A DNA stretch of 64,000 nucleotides. It comes from Gaiellasilicea sp963802765. GTDB lineage: Bacteria > Actinomycetota > Thermoleophilia > Gaiellales > Gaiellaceae. The translations under genes and the position numbers were made by a program. Below are positions 15,276-25,341 of the stretch, piece after piece (position 1 is the stretch's first letter; the number at the start of each line of letters is the position of its first letter). The stretch is taken from NCBI GenBank assembly GCA_963802765.1, contig CAWDJZ010000008.1, positions 62,001 to 126,000 on the forward strand, read 5' to 3'. Below the pieces are notes generated by a model that worked only from the letters and a program-made list of their open reading frames with translations, was not told the DNA's origin and did no database searches.

Positions 15276-17813
15276 ATGTCAGAAGCGATACTGAACCCGA
15301 CAATCACGTCGGACGCGGCCGATGCCCTCCAGGCCGGCGCGTCCCGCGCACAGGACTGGGCCGGAGAGCCCCTCCTCTACCCCGGCGAAGACCCGGCCGA
15401 AGCGCTTGCGCCGGGTACAGCGCGCCGCGCGGCGCTCGACGAGGCCCTGGCCGAGGTCGAGGCCGGACGGCGCACGCCCTCGCCTCGCTGGAAGGTCCGT
15501 TTTGGCCTCCTGCTGGGGCTCGAGCGCGTGCTCTCCTCGAAGCCGCCGACGACCGCAGCCGGGACCGAGCTTCGCAAGCACCAGATCGACGCGCTCGCGG
15601 GCATGCTGACCGAACTGATCGCGGCGAACCAGCGGCAGGCCGAGGAAGAGGAGAACGGCAACGGCAACGGTCACGTCGCCGAGCTGGAGGCGGAGGAGGC
15701 CGAGGAGGACTTCGCCGAGGAAGAGGCCGAGGACGAGCCCGAGGAGTTCCAGGCCGAGGACCCGGGCGCCGTCCGCCGCTACCGCTTCCGCCACCCGACC
15801 GCCTCGGGCAAGACGATCGCCGCTGCCGGCTTCGTCGAGGCCGCACGCACGCTCGGGATCCTGATCCTCACTCACCGCCGCCTGCTCGTCTCCCAGTTCA
15901 AGGGCGACCTGACCACCGAGGGCTACGGCGACCGCTTCACGGACGCGATCGCGCCTGGCCAGGAGCCGCTCCGCGGCAACCCGATCACGATTCAGACGTA
16001 CGCCTGGTTCGCCCGGCACGCCGACTCGCTCTCCCGCGACGCGTACCAGCTCGTGATCTGCGACGAGGCCCACACGGCGCTCGGCGAGAAGACGAGCGCC
16101 GCGATCCGCAGCTTCCCGGAGCCGATCTACATCGGCATGACGGCGACGGAGCAGCTGATCGCGAAGCAGGTCTCAGACGTCTTCCCCGCCTCGGTCGACG
16201 ACCTTCCGCTCGCGGACGCCGCCCGCCGCGGCCTGATCGCGCCGCTCCGCTGCCTGCGCGTCCCGCCGGCGGCCGCGATCAACTCGGTGCCGATCGTCGG
16301 CGGCGACTTCGAGGAGCGCGCGCTCGCTGCGGCACTCGACCACCAGGCCCTGAACCAGGCGGCGGCGAGCCTCTACCGTGAGCGCTTCGACGCCACCCCC
16401 GGAATCGTCTACGCCGCCGGCGTCGACCACGCGTACAACCTCGCCCAGGAGTTCCGCGCGGCGGGCCTGAAGGCGGAAGCCGTCTCGGGCCGAACGCCGC
16501 CGGTCAAGCTCGCGGAGACGCTCGCCGCCTACGAGCGCGGCGAGATCAACGTACTCATCAACGCGATGCTGCTGGCCGAGGGGTGGAACTCGCCCCGTGC
16601 GACGGTCTGCATGCATCTCGCGCCGACGGCCTCGAGGCGCGTCTACCAGCAGCGCATCGGTCGGATCATGCGCACGCACCCGCGCAAGGAGGCAGGCGTG
16701 GTCGTCGACTTCGTGCCGAAGCCCGCCACGCACTCGGAGCGCGTCGTCTCGCTCCACTCGCTGCTCGACGCGGACTTCTACCGTGAGGGCGCCCGGGTAA
16801 CGCCGGCTCCGCGCCGCCGCGTCCAGCGCCGCGCCCGCCGCCGCCTCTCGCCGGCGCCGTGGCTCGTCCCGGTTACGCCGGACGTCTCGCGCCGCCTGGC
16901 CGTAATCCAGCGTGAGTGGCAGCGGATCGACCCCAAGTTCCTCGACGAGGACGAACAGCGCTTCTGGGCGACGATCGCCGGACGCCAGATCCGGTTCGAC
17001 CAGCGGGCGGAGTTCGCGAAGAAGTTCGCCGAAGGCCGCGCCTCGAAGGTGGCGCTCGAGACCTTCCTCTCCGTCTGCGCCGCCGAGAACCCGAACCGGC
17101 GCCTGCGGATGACGGCGCTGCAGGACCGCGTCGCGACGCCGGTCGAGCGCGCCGACTTCGACGACCTCGTCACGCTGGTGAGCCAGGCGCCCCCGTGGGA
17201 CAAGGACCGCGCCGCGGGCGCGCGGATCCTGCTGCGGGCGATCGGCGAGGGCAAGGCCAACGCGCCCGACCAGATCCTCCAGCGCTGGACGTGGCGGCTC
17301 GCCCGCGCGACGCGCAAGGTGCAGGACCGGCGTGCGAGCGCCGAGTTTCCCGAGGCGAAGCGGCTGCTCGGCGCGGTCGCGAACTCCCGCGGCCACCGGC
17401 ACGAGGACAACGTCGCCAAGCTCATCCAGGTCGCGAAGGCGCTCCCGCTCGAGGTCGGCGCCGCCCTGCTCGCCTCCTCCGAGGGCTACACGCCCCGTGC
17501 GAACAACGCGCTCGATCGCGCGCGGGAGGAGATCGGCGAGACGCAGGCGATCGCGAACGCGCTCGCCGACAACCTGCCTGCGCCGAAAGCGCCGTCGCGC
17601 AAGTCGCGGCGTCGGAAGCGGAAGCGCCGCGGCGGCAGCGAGGGCCAGGCCCAGCAGGCGCCGCAGGCGCAGCCTGCCGAGGGCACAGCCGCGTTGAACG
17701 GCGCTCAGCCCGGCGACGAGAGCGAAGCGAAGCCGAAACGGCGGCGCCGCCGACGGAGGCCCGCGGCCTCGGACGACGGCGCGGCCTCGAGCGACGGCGT
17801 AACACCCGCGTAA
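15276..17813 (+). CDS. Superfamily 2 DEAD/DEAH-box helicase with acidic insert and basic tail
   Basis: An 845-residue SF2 helicase. Walker A is RHPTASGKTIAAAGF (about 171-185), Walker B is VICDEAHTALGEKT, motif III is GMTAT, and the second RecA domain has NAMLLAEGWNSPRATVCMHL and QQRIGRIMRTHP (motif VI). It should couple ATP hydrolysis to nucleic acid unwinding. An acidic stretch (about 120-165, mostly Glu and Asp) directly precedes Walker A. The last 80 residues are rich in Lys/Arg runs (KSRRRKRKRRGG and KPKRRRRRRRP), suggesting nucleic-acid binding. No nuclease or methylase partner is adjacent. It most resembles the type III restriction/DEAD helicase group; the exact role is not clear. Confidence 0.87.
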   Translation: MSEAILNPTITSDAADALQAGASRAQDWAGEPLLYPGEDPAEALAPGTARRAALDEALAEVEAGRRTPSPRWKVRFGLLLGLERVLSSKPPTTAAGTELRKHQIDALAGMLTELIAANQRQAEEEENGNGNGHVAELEAEEAEEDFAEEEAEDEPEEFQAEDPGAVRRYRFRHPTASGKTIAAAGFVEAARTLGILILTHRRLLVSQFKGDLTTEGYGDRFTDAIAPGQEPLRGNPITIQTYAWFARHADSLSRDAYQLVICDEAHTALGEKTSAAIRSFPEPIYIGMTATEQLIAKQVSDVFPASVDDLPLADAARRGLIAPLRCLRVPPAAAINSVPIVGGDFEERALAAALDHQALNQAAASLYRERFDATPGIVYAAGVDHAYNLAQEFRAAGLKAEAVSGRTPPVKLAETLAAYERGEINVLINAMLLAEGWNSPRATVCMHLAPTASRRVYQQRIGRIMRTHPRKEAGVVVDFVPKPATHSERVVSLHSLLDADFYREGARVTPAPRRRVQRRARRRLSPAPWLVPVTPDVSRRLAVIQREWQRIDPKFLDEDEQRFWATIAGRQIRFDQRAEFAKKFAEGRASKVALETFLSVCAAENPNRRLRMTALQDRVATPVERADFDDLVTLVSQAPPWDKDRAAGARILLRAIGEGKANAPDQILQRWTWRLARATRKVQDRRASAEFPEAKRLLGAVANSRGHRHEDNVAKLIQVAKALPLEVGAALLASSEGYTPRANNALDRAREEIGETQAIANALADNLPAPKAPSRKSRRRKRKRRGGSEGQAQQAPQAQPAEGTAALNGAQPGDESEAKPKRRRRRRRPAASDDGAASSDGVTPA

Positions 17814-17837
17814 GAACCCGCCGCTACCGTCTTCGCC

Positions 17838-19461
17838 ATGCTGATCCTGCTGGCGATCGGCTTCGTTGCGGGCATCGTCACGGCCCTCTCGCCCTGCGTG
17901 CTGCCCGTGCTCCCGATCGTGCTCGCGGGCGGGGCGACCGGGCGGCGGCCGCTCGCGATCGTCGCGGGCATCGTCGTCAGCTTCACCGTCTTCACGCTCT
18001 TCGCGGCTTGGCTACTCGACGTGCTCGGGCTGCCGCAGGACCTGTTGCGGAACCTCGCGATCGCGCTCCTCTTCCTCGTCGCGCTGACGCTCCTCGTGCC
18101 ACAGGTGGGAGAGCTCGTCGCGCGTCCGCTGCAGGCACTCACGCGCCGCCGCGCCGGCGACCTCGGCGGCGGCTTCTTCCTCGGCGCAAGCCTCGGGCTC
18201 GTCTTCGTCCCTTGCGCGGGGCCCGTGCTCGCCGCCGTCACCGTGATCGCCGCCAACCGCGAGGTCCGTTTCGAAGGCGTGCTGTTGACGCTGGCCTACG
18301 CGGCCGGCGCGGCCCTGCCGATGCTCGCGATCGCGTTCGCAGGCCAGCGCGCCGCGGGAGCGCTCCGCACGCACGCGGTCGCCGTGCGTCGCACGGCGGG
18401 CGTGCTCGTCGGCGCTGCCGCGTTTGCGATGGCGCTCGGAGTCGACCAGGAGCTCCAGACGCGCGTTCCCGGCTACACCGAGTCGTTGCAGGACCGGTTC
18501 GAGCGCTCGTCGGCCGCTCAGCGCGAGCTGCGAGAGCTGACCGGCGCCCGGCCGCCCCAGGCAACCGGCGGCGGCGAGGGCGTGCTCGAGGACTACGGCC
18601 CGGCGCCCGAGTTCCGCGGCGTCACGGGTTGGCTCAACTCCGGCCCACTGAGGCTCGGCGACCTGCGCGGGCGGGTCGTTTTGATCGACTTCTGGACGTA
18701 CTCGTGCATCAACTGCCTGCGCACGCTCCCCTACCTGCGCGAATGGGACGACCGCTACCGCGGGGCGGGTCTCACCATCGTCGGTGTCCACTCGCCCGAG
18801 TTCGCCTTCGAACGGGTCGAGGCGAACGTGCGCGAGAACACACGCGAGCTCGGGCTCCGCTATCCGATCGCGCTCGACAACGACTTCGCCACCTGGGAGG
18901 CCTGGCACAACCAGTACTGGCCGGCGAAGTACCTCATCGACCGGGACGGCCGCGTCCGCTACTACCACTTCGGCGAGGGCTCGTACGCGGAGACCGAGGA
19001 GGCGATCCGGACGCTGCTCGGCGAGAACGCACCGGAGCCGTCGGGCCTGGTGGACGAGACCCCGCACCGCCTCGTCACGCCCGAGAGCTACCTCGGCTAC
19101 AAGCGAATCGCCCGAAACGGCGGCGAGGCGGTCACACCGGATACCGAGCGCGAATACAGATTGCCGCCGAAGCTCCGCGACAACGAGCTCGCGTTCGGCG
19201 GCCGCTGGCGGATCGAGGACGAGCGCGCGGTCGCGGGCCGGGACGCGCGGCTGAGGCTCGACTACCGGGCCCGCGACGTCTTCCTCGTCCTTACCGGAGA
19301 CGGTGAGGTCCGCGTGCTCGTCGACGGAAAGCCCGAGCGCAGCGTGCGTGTCGAACGGCGGCCGGCTCTACACGCTCGTCGAGCGGCCGCGCAGCGGCGA
19401 CCACCTGCTCGAGCTCCAGGTCGACCCGGGACTCGCCGCCTACGCGTTCACCTTCGGTTAG
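17838..19461 (+). CDS. DipZ-type fusion: CcdA membrane domain plus thioredoxin, frameshifted near the end
   Basis: Residues 1-200 form a CcdA/DsbD-type six-helix domain with the paired cysteines in ALSPCVLPVLP (about 17) and FVPCAGPVLA (about 125). An extracytoplasmic thioredoxin domain follows with WTYSCINCLRTLPYL (Cys 290 and 293), then the C-terminal carbohydrate-binding-like domain of mycobacterial DipZ. The protein carries electrons from cytoplasmic thioredoxin across the membrane to extracytoplasmic thiols. The last 35 codons lie in another frame (NGGRLYTLVERPRSGDHLL to AYAFTFG) and end at TAG 19461. One extra base near 19350 explains this. The start is ATG 17838, 25 nt after the helicase stop. 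Confidence 0.85.
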
Positions 19462-19471
19462 ATTCGGCGCC

Positions 19472-20461
<990 letters not shown>

Positions 20462-21352
20462 CTACTGCCGGCGGGGGCCGTCGTCGCCGTTCTCGGCGTC
20501 GCGCTCCCGCAGGAAGCGGGTCAGCTCGGCGGCGAGCGAGTCCCCCGAGGGCAGATCCTCGTGCTCCTCGAGGTCGAGCTCGTCGGTGCGCCGCTCGAGC
20601 TCGGCCACGTAGGCGGCCGTCTCCTCGTCGGACGAGACAGCCTCGCTGACCTGCTCGGCATACGACTCTTCCGCCTCTGCGAGCTCCGCCGTGTCGATCG
20701 TGACGCCGAGCAGCTGCGCGAGCCGGTCGCACAGCGCGCGCGCCGCCCGCGGGCTCGGCGCGAGCGAGACGTAATGCGGCACCGCCGCCCACAGGCTCGC
20801 GGCGGGAACGCCCTCGCTGCGACAGGCGTCCTGGAGCACGCCCACGATCCCGGTCGGGCCCTCGTAGCGGGAATGCTGGAGGCCGAGGCTCTCGACGAGG
20901 GCGGGATCGCTCGCGGCGCCGGTCACGGGCGCCGCACGCGTGTGCGGCACGTCGGCCAGCAACGAGCCGAGCGTCACCAGGAGCTCGACGTCGAGCTCGC
21001 GCGCAAGTCCGATCACGAGCTCGGCGAACGTCCGCCAGCGGAGGCTCGGCTCGACGCCGAGCAGGAGCACCGCGTCGCGATCCGAGCCCGCCATCCGGGC
21101 GTGATAGAAGGCGTTCTCGGGCCACTCGATCCGGCGCGTCATACCCTCGTCGAGCGAGACGTGGGGCCGGTTCGACTGGAAGTCCAGGAACCCTTCGGGG
21201 TCGATGTCGGCGAAGCGCTCGGCGCGCCAGGTCCGCGCAAGGTAACCGGCCGCGAGGGTCGCGCCCTGGCCGCCGTCGTTCCACCCCCGGAAGGCGGCGA
21301 TCAGGACCGGGCGCTCGAGCGTGGGCCGGCCGGCAATCCGAAGCTCGCTCAT
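20462..21352 (-). CDS. PAC2 family protein (proteasome-assembly-chaperone-like)
   Basis: A 296-residue member of the actinobacterial PAC2 family. RPVLIAAFRGWNDGGQGATLAAGYLARTW at the start and the middle ELLVTLGSLLADVPHTRAAPVTG with YEGPTGIVGVLQDACRSEGVPAASLWAAVPHY are the conserved blocks. These proteins are related to archaeal/eukaryotic proteasome assembly chaperones and occur in proteasome-bearing actinobacteria; the bacterial function is not proven. ATG 21352 is chosen over longer starts because the family begins with a short stretch before RPVLIAAF. The C-terminal 60 residues are very acidic. It is convergent with the aldo-keto reductase, directly abutting. Confidence 0.86.
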   Translation of the reverse strand: MSELRIAGRPTLERPVLIAAFRGWNDGGQGATLAAGYLARTWRAERFADIDPEGFLDFQSNRPHVSLDEGMTRRIEWPENAFYHARMAGSDRDAVLLLGVEPSLRWRTFAELVIGLARELDVELLVTLGSLLADVPHTRAAPVTGAASDPALVESLGLQHSRYEGPTGIVGVLQDACRSEGVPAASLWAAVPHYVSLAPSPRAARALCDRLAQLLGVTIDTAELAEAEESYAEQVSEAVSSDEETAAYVAELERRTDELDLEEHEDLPSGDSLAAELTRFLRERDAENGDDGPRRQ

Positions 21353-21398
21353 GGGCCGATCCTCGGCTCGGAAGGAGCGTGCCGAAAGCGCGCGACGC

Positions 21399-22298
21399 TC
21401 ATGGAGGCAGTGTACGCGGGGTCCGCCAGAGCGCCGTGACGAGCGCAACCGTCCAGGCCCAGACGGCGGCGGCCAGCCCGACGTGGATGAGCACGAGCCA
21501 CCAGGGGAGCTGATTTCGCCACTGGAGCTCGCCGACCGCCATCTGCACGAGCAGCAGCACGAGAAGCACGACCGCTGCCGGGCCGAGCACTCCCGCGCGG
21601 TCGCGGTTCCGCGCCAGCCAGACGAGGAGAAGTAGGAACGTGATCCCGAAGGCGGCGGTCGCGCGAACGTGGATCCAGACCGCGTCGAGCAGGTTCCAGA
21701 ATCGCTCGATCTCGGCGCTGTCGCCGGGGTGCGGGCCGGCCGCCGTCGAGAGCGTCCCCGTCACGACGAGGATGCCGCAGGCGCCGGCGAGCACGAGCCC
21801 GGCGAGTCTCAGCCACATCGGCGCAGGTGATTCGACCCGGCCGCGCGCGTTCCCCCAGGCCTCGACCGCGATCACGCTCGCGCCGCCCAGGACGACGAGC
21901 GCGAGCAGGAAGTGCGTCGCCACCATCAGCGGATGCAGGTCGAGGCGGATGGTGAGCAGCCCGAGCGGCGCCTGCGCGATCGTGCCGAGGAAGACCAGCG
22001 CGGCCGTCCAGGTGACCCAGCGGCCCAGGCCCTGAGTCCGCCGCGCCGCCAGCCAGGCGAGCAGTGAGAGCACGATCGGGAAGAGCGCGAAGACGCGGTT
22101 GCCGAACTCGATCGTCGAGTGCTCGCCGACGGCAGGGAAGAACGCCCCTTCCTGGCAGCCCGGCCACGATTCGCATGCGAGCCCCGAGCCGGTCAGCCGC
22201 ACGGCCGCGCCGGTGATGACGATCAGGTAGAGGGAGAGCGCGGAGGCGGCCGCGAGCAGCGCGTACCGCTCGGCCGACACCGGGCCGAACCTACGCAA
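21399..22298 (-). CDS. ctaA: Heme A synthase (CtaA/COX15 family)
   Basis: A 299-residue protein with eight membrane helices. LIVITGAAVRLTGSGLACESWPGCQEG holds the first-loop cysteine pair typical of CtaA, and conserved heme-ligand His residues lie in EFGNRVFAL/HPLMVATHFLLAL and in WIHVRATAAF/LIHVGLAAAVW. It oxidises heme O to heme A for cytochrome c oxidase. The frame opens at TTG 22298, overlapping the selD stop by 8 nt; GTG 22280 is an alternative. It is thus downstream of selD in one transcript. No ctaB is next to it. Confidence 0.9.
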   Translation of the reverse strand: MRRFGPVSAERYALLAAASALSLYLIVITGAAVRLTGSGLACESWPGCQEGAFFPAVGEHSTIEFGNRVFALFPIVLSLLAWLAARRTQGLGRWVTWTAALVFLGTIAQAPLGLLTIRLDLHPLMVATHFLLALVVLGGASVIAVEAWGNARGRVESPAPMWLRLAGLVLAGACGILVVTGTLSTAAGPHPGDSAEIERFWNLLDAVWIHVRATAAFGITFLLLLVWLARNRDRAGVLGPAAVVLLVLLLVQMAVGELQWRNQLPWWLVLIHVGLAAAVWAWTVALVTALWRTPRTLPP

Positions 22299-23312
22299 GC
22301 CCGACGCCCGCTCCTTCGACGACCCGGCCGACCCGGGCGAGGAAGAGCCCGCCGGCGGCGAAGGTCGCCTCGAGCACCGCGCCCTTGTCCGCGGCGAGCG
22401 CGATCAGCAGGCCGCCCGACGTCTGCGGGTCGTAGGCGAGCGCCTCGAGCTCGTCGGCGACGCCGTTCGTGTCCACGTGCGCGGCCGCGAAGTCGCGGTT
22501 CCGGCGGTCGCCGCCCGTGCGCACGCCCGCCGCCGCGGCCTCGAGCGCACCGGGGAAGAGCGGCAGGCCGGACGCGTCGAGCTCGATCCGCACGCCGCTC
22601 CGCTCGGCCATCTCGTAGGCGTGGCCGAGCAGACCGAACCCGGTCACGTCGGTGACGGCGCTCGGGACGAACGGCCGGAGCGCGTCCGCAGCCTCGCGAC
22701 TGAGCAGGGTCATCGAGCGCGTCGCCTGCGCGAGGCCCTCGTCGTGGCGCCTTCCTTCGCGCGCCGCGTGCAGCAGCATTCCGGTGCCGAGCGGCTTCGT
22801 CAGGTAGATCGCATCGCCCACCTGGGCGCCGCTCTTGGACCAGAACCCGGTCGGGCTGACCGTGCCGACGACGGCGAGGCCGTACTTCGGCTCCTCGTCG
22901 CGCAGGGTGTGGCCGCCCGCCAGGATCGCGCCGGCCGCCCGGACCTGCTCGTCGGCAGCCCCGAAGACGGCCGCGAGCACCTCGTTCGGGAGGCTCTCGG
23001 GGAACGAGGCGATCGAGAGCGCGAGCAGCGGTGAGCCCCCCATCGCGAAGACGTCGTTGAGCGCGTTCGTGGCGGCGATGCGGCCGAAGAGCGCCGGGTC
23101 GTCCACGAGCGGGGGAAGAAGTCGAGCGTGAAGACGAGCGCCCGCTCGTCGTCCAGCCGGTAGACGGCCGCGTCGTCGGACGGCGCGAGCCCGACGAGAA
23201 GGTTCTCCGCCTCAGCGGGGACGAGACCGCGCAGGAGCTCCTCGAGCCGCGCGGCCGAGTACTTCGCCGCGCAGCCGCCGCTCGGCGCGAGCGCTGTCAA
23301 GCTCACCGACAC
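22291..23312 (-). CDS. selD: Selenide, water dikinase (selenophosphate synthetase), frameshifted
   Basis: SelD makes selenophosphate from selenide and ATP, the selenium donor for selenocysteine and selenouridine. The N-terminal active site reads APSGGCAAKYSAARLEELL: Cys and Lys of the usual CxxK are present, while the second Cys of CGCK is Ala. GLAPSDDAAVYRLDDE and TLDFF are the ATP/metal region. DDPALFGRIAATNALNDVFAMGGSPLLALSI, GHTLRDEEPKYGLAVVG and AYDPQTSGGLLIAL follow. The frame breaks near 23110 where TTC-TTC-CCC-CGC should read TTC-TTC-CCC-CCG: one C missing from a C run. The start is GTG 23312 (or 23306). Together with the TGA-containing DCC gene at 14.4 kb it suggests a selenocysteine trait; selA, selB and selC are not in the window. 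Confidence 0.9.
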
Positions 23313-23343
23313 GCCTGCAACATACGCCCCGCGTCGTTCCTGG

Positions 23344-23473
23344 CGCGCCGCTCGCGGTGCGCAGCCCGGTGGAACAGTGCAAGAGCACGGGCCGCCGGGT
23401 GGAGCGCGCGAGCGGCGCGAGGTTTCGCCGGAGGCCGGCTCCGCCGGCCGGGAGGCGAAACCGGCCAGGGACG
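23344..23473 (+). repeat. Palindromic element, copy 2 (full)
   Basis: A 13-bp outer stem CGCGCCGCTCGCG (23344-23356) / CGCGAGCGGCGCG (23407-23419) encloses a 50-nt region with an inner hairpin GTGC-AAGA-GCAC (23377-23388). Next comes the double-stem hairpin GGTTTCGCC-GGA-GGCCGGC-TCC-GCCGGCC-GGGA-GGCGAAACC (23421-23462), then the tail GGCCAGGGACG. It fills the gap between selD and the divergent SDR gene. Confidence 0.75.
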
Positions 23474-23475
23474 AC

Positions 23476-23546
23476 GCAACGGCGGCCTGGTGGGAGACCG
23501 CCGTTGCAGTTGGGGGAGGGGAGAAGCCTTCCTTGGTCCTTCTCCC
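23476..23546 (+). repeat. Two further hairpins between selD and the SDR gene
   Basis: GCAACGGCGG (23476-23485) pairs with CCGCCGTTGC (23498-23507), 10 bp. GGGAGAAG (23519-23526) pairs with CTTCTCCC (23539-23546), 8 bp. Neither has a U-run, so they are not plain terminators. They follow palindrome copy 2 and make the whole gap 23344-23546 highly structured. Confidence 0.55.
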
Positions 23547-23601
23547 AGCGTTCGGCGGGCGTCCGGTCTCTCCTCTCGACGCGATCTGAGATAGTCGGAG
23601 C

Positions 23602-24291
23602 ATGGCTTCTGCGCTCGTCACCGGCGGCTCCTCGGGGATCGGGCTGGCGATCGCGAGGATGCTCCGCGACGAGGGCTTCTCCCTCACGCTGGCGTCGCGG
23701 ACGCCCGAGAAGGTGGAGGCGGCCGCAGCCGAGCTGGGCGCCCATGCCGTTGCGGCGGACGTCTCGAAGGCCGAGGACTGCACGCGCGTCGTCGCGGAGC
23801 ACGTCGACCGGGAAGGCGGCCTCGACGTGCTCGTCAACTCGGCGGGCATCGGCATCGCGAGCCGGCTCGAGGACGCGCAGCTCCGGCACATCGACCGCCA
23901 GCTGGCGATCAACCTGCGCGGGCTCATGCTCGTGACCCAGGCGGCGATTCCCCACCTCCGGAAGACGAAGGGCTGGATCGTCAACCTCGCCTCCATTGCG
24001 GGCACGCAGCCGGTGCCGATCCTGCCGATCTACGCCGCTTCGAAGGCGGCGGTGATCTCGCTCACGCGCTCGCTCAACGACGACCTCGACGACGACGGCG
24101 TGCGCGCGATCGCGCTCTGCCCCGGCTTCGTCGATACGCCGATGGCCGAGTTCACGGGCATGCCGGGCGACGAGATGATCCAGCCAGAGGACTGCGCCGA
24201 GGTCGTCCGCATGTGCCTGCGGCTGAGCCCGCGCGCACGGATCCCGCAAGTGGTGATCGAGCGCGTCGGCTCGAGCGGCAAGATCGCCTAG
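23602..24291 (+). CDS. Short-chain dehydrogenase/reductase
   Basis: A 229-residue classical SDR. TGGSSGIGLAIARML is the NAD(P)-binding glycine motif, NSAGIG the structural NAG variant, and the catalytic Ser/Tyr/Lys appear in NLASIAGTQPVPILPIYAASKAA. ASRTPEKV after the second strand (Arg) suggests NADPH preference. It oxidises or reduces an alcohol/ketone of unknown nature. The ATG at 23602 is preceded by GGAG. The last codons converge with the lipoprotein gene (4-bp overlap of ends). Confidence 0.9.
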   Translation: MASALVTGGSSGIGLAIARMLRDEGFSLTLASRTPEKVEAAAAELGAHAVAADVSKAEDCTRVVAEHVDREGGLDVLVNSAGIGIASRLEDAQLRHIDRQLAINLRGLMLVTQAAIPHLRKTKGWIVNLASIAGTQPVPILPIYAASKAAVISLTRSLNDDLDDDGVRAIALCPGFVDTPMAEFTGMPGDEMIQPEDCAEVVRMCLRLSPRARIPQVVIERVGSSGKIA

Positions 24292-25190
24292 GAACTACCC
24301 AGGTGCTCGCGCACGGCGGTGTCGAGCTCGCGCACCGACGCGGTGCCCTCGAGACGCTCCCGCACCTTGCCGTCGGGGCCGACGAGGAAGATCCACGGCT
24401 CGGATGGGAGATTCCACTCCTTCACCCACTGGTTCTCGCCCTTCGCCGGATCGTTGTCCTCGTAGATCTCGACGTGGATGAACCGGATCCCCGAAGCGGC
24501 GTGCTTCCGGCGGACGGAGCTGACGACGTCGACGACGGGGCCGCAGGTGCGGCTTTGGCAGTAAGCGGGGGTCGCGAACGCGACGACGAACGGCGCCTTG
24601 GCGGCCAGTGCGTCGGCGACGGAGCTGCGATAGAGCTCGGGGTCCGGGACCTTCGACGTGGTCAGCTGCTCGAGCGTGGAGTTGTCGAGCGTCGGCGTCT
24701 TGGAAGCAGGCGCGTCGTCGCCGACCGCCGGTGCGGCGGGCTTCGCCTTCACGACGACGTTCCCAACCGCCTGGATCTTCTTCGGAGCGCCGACCGGCTC
24801 GGCGAGCAACCAGTACTTCCCCGGCCGCTCGAGCTCGAGCTCCGTCACGAACACCGCCTCGACCTCGCCCGAGTCGGTGCCTTCGACACCGATCTTCTCC
24901 GAGACGGCCGTCGTCTCGACGAACGGGGGCTGCTTCAGGCCCCGTGCGAGCCAGACCCGGGCCGTCGGACTCGTGATGACCCTGCCCTGGTTGTCGACGA
25001 CGAGAAAGGGCAGCCGCACCTTGCCGGGGCCGAAATCCGCCGCCCCGGGAACGATCGCGACGTCCTCACCCGGCGCGCGCCAGAGCGACTCGAGCGTAGG
25101 GGCATCCGGCTCCTCCTGCGCTGAGGAGGAGCCACCGCAGCCTGCCGCAATGAAGCAGACAGCTAGACAGACGATCGCGGTGCACCGCAC
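24288..25190 (-). CDS. Thioredoxin-like lipoprotein
   Basis: A 300-residue exported lipoprotein: signal peptide with lipobox FIAAGCGGSSS (Cys 18), a beta-rich middle domain (residues about 30-150; ITSPTARVWLARGL, GKYWLLAEPVG), an Ala/Pro linker, then a thioredoxin-like domain (from about 190; KAPFVVAFATPAYCQSRTCGPVVDVV and PSEPWIFLVGPDGKVRERLEG). The cysteines are spaced C-x4-C, not CxxC, so simple disulfide exchange is uncertain; the spacing recalls SCO-like or peroxiredoxin-like variants. It would face the outside, anchored to the membrane. The start is GTG 25190. Confidence 0.82.
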   Translation of the reverse strand: MRCTAIVCLAVCFIAAGCGGSSSAQEEPDAPTLESLWRAPGEDVAIVPGAADFGPGKVRLPFLVVDNQGRVITSPTARVWLARGLKQPPFVETTAVSEKIGVEGTDSGEVEAVFVTELELERPGKYWLLAEPVGAPKKIQAVGNVVVKAKPAAPAVGDDAPASKTPTLDNSTLEQLTTSKVPDPELYRSSVADALAAKAPFVVAFATPAYCQSRTCGPVVDVVSSVRRKHAASGIRFIHVEIYEDNDPAKGENQWVKEWNLPSEPWIFLVGPDGKVRERLEGTASVRELDTAVREHLGSS

Positions 25191-25217
25191 CGCGCGAGTC
25201 TAGCCACGGGTGCGGGG

Positions 25218-25319
25218 CTAGCTGCCGTCGGCCCAGCTGAGGGCGCTTGCGAACTGGCCGCCCAACGAGGCGAAGAGGACAGACGCCGACAGAACGATGA
25301 ACAGCAGGCGTGTCTTCAC
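25218..25319 (-). CDS. 33-residue secreted peptide precursor (candidate signalling peptide)
   Basis: A tiny gene with GTG 25319 and an excellent ribosome binding site (AAAGGAGG, core at about 25325-25332). It begins 22 nt after the stop of the XRE-TPR regulator and is clearly in its operon. The product has a positively charged start (KTR), a hydrophobic core (LLFIVLSASVLFASLGG) and a signal-peptidase-like site FASA before LSWADGS, so export would leave a heptapeptide. Regulator plus short exported propeptide is the arrangement of RRNPP quorum-sensing pairs (PlcR-PapR, Rap-Phr, NprR-NprX). Function is inferred from context only; an alternative is a small membrane peptide with an unrelated role. 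Confidence 0.6.
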   Translation of the reverse strand: MKTRLLFIVLSASVLFASLGGQFASALSWADGS

Positions 25320-25341
25320 GTGCCTCCTCCTTTCTCTCTCT

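Noticed and set aside
23344..23430. tRNA-Sec near selD
   Set aside because: The 13-bp outer stem suggested an acceptor arm, but there is no TCA anticodon loop and no T-loop GTTCGA sequence; a second copy at 37.2 kb shows it is a repeat.
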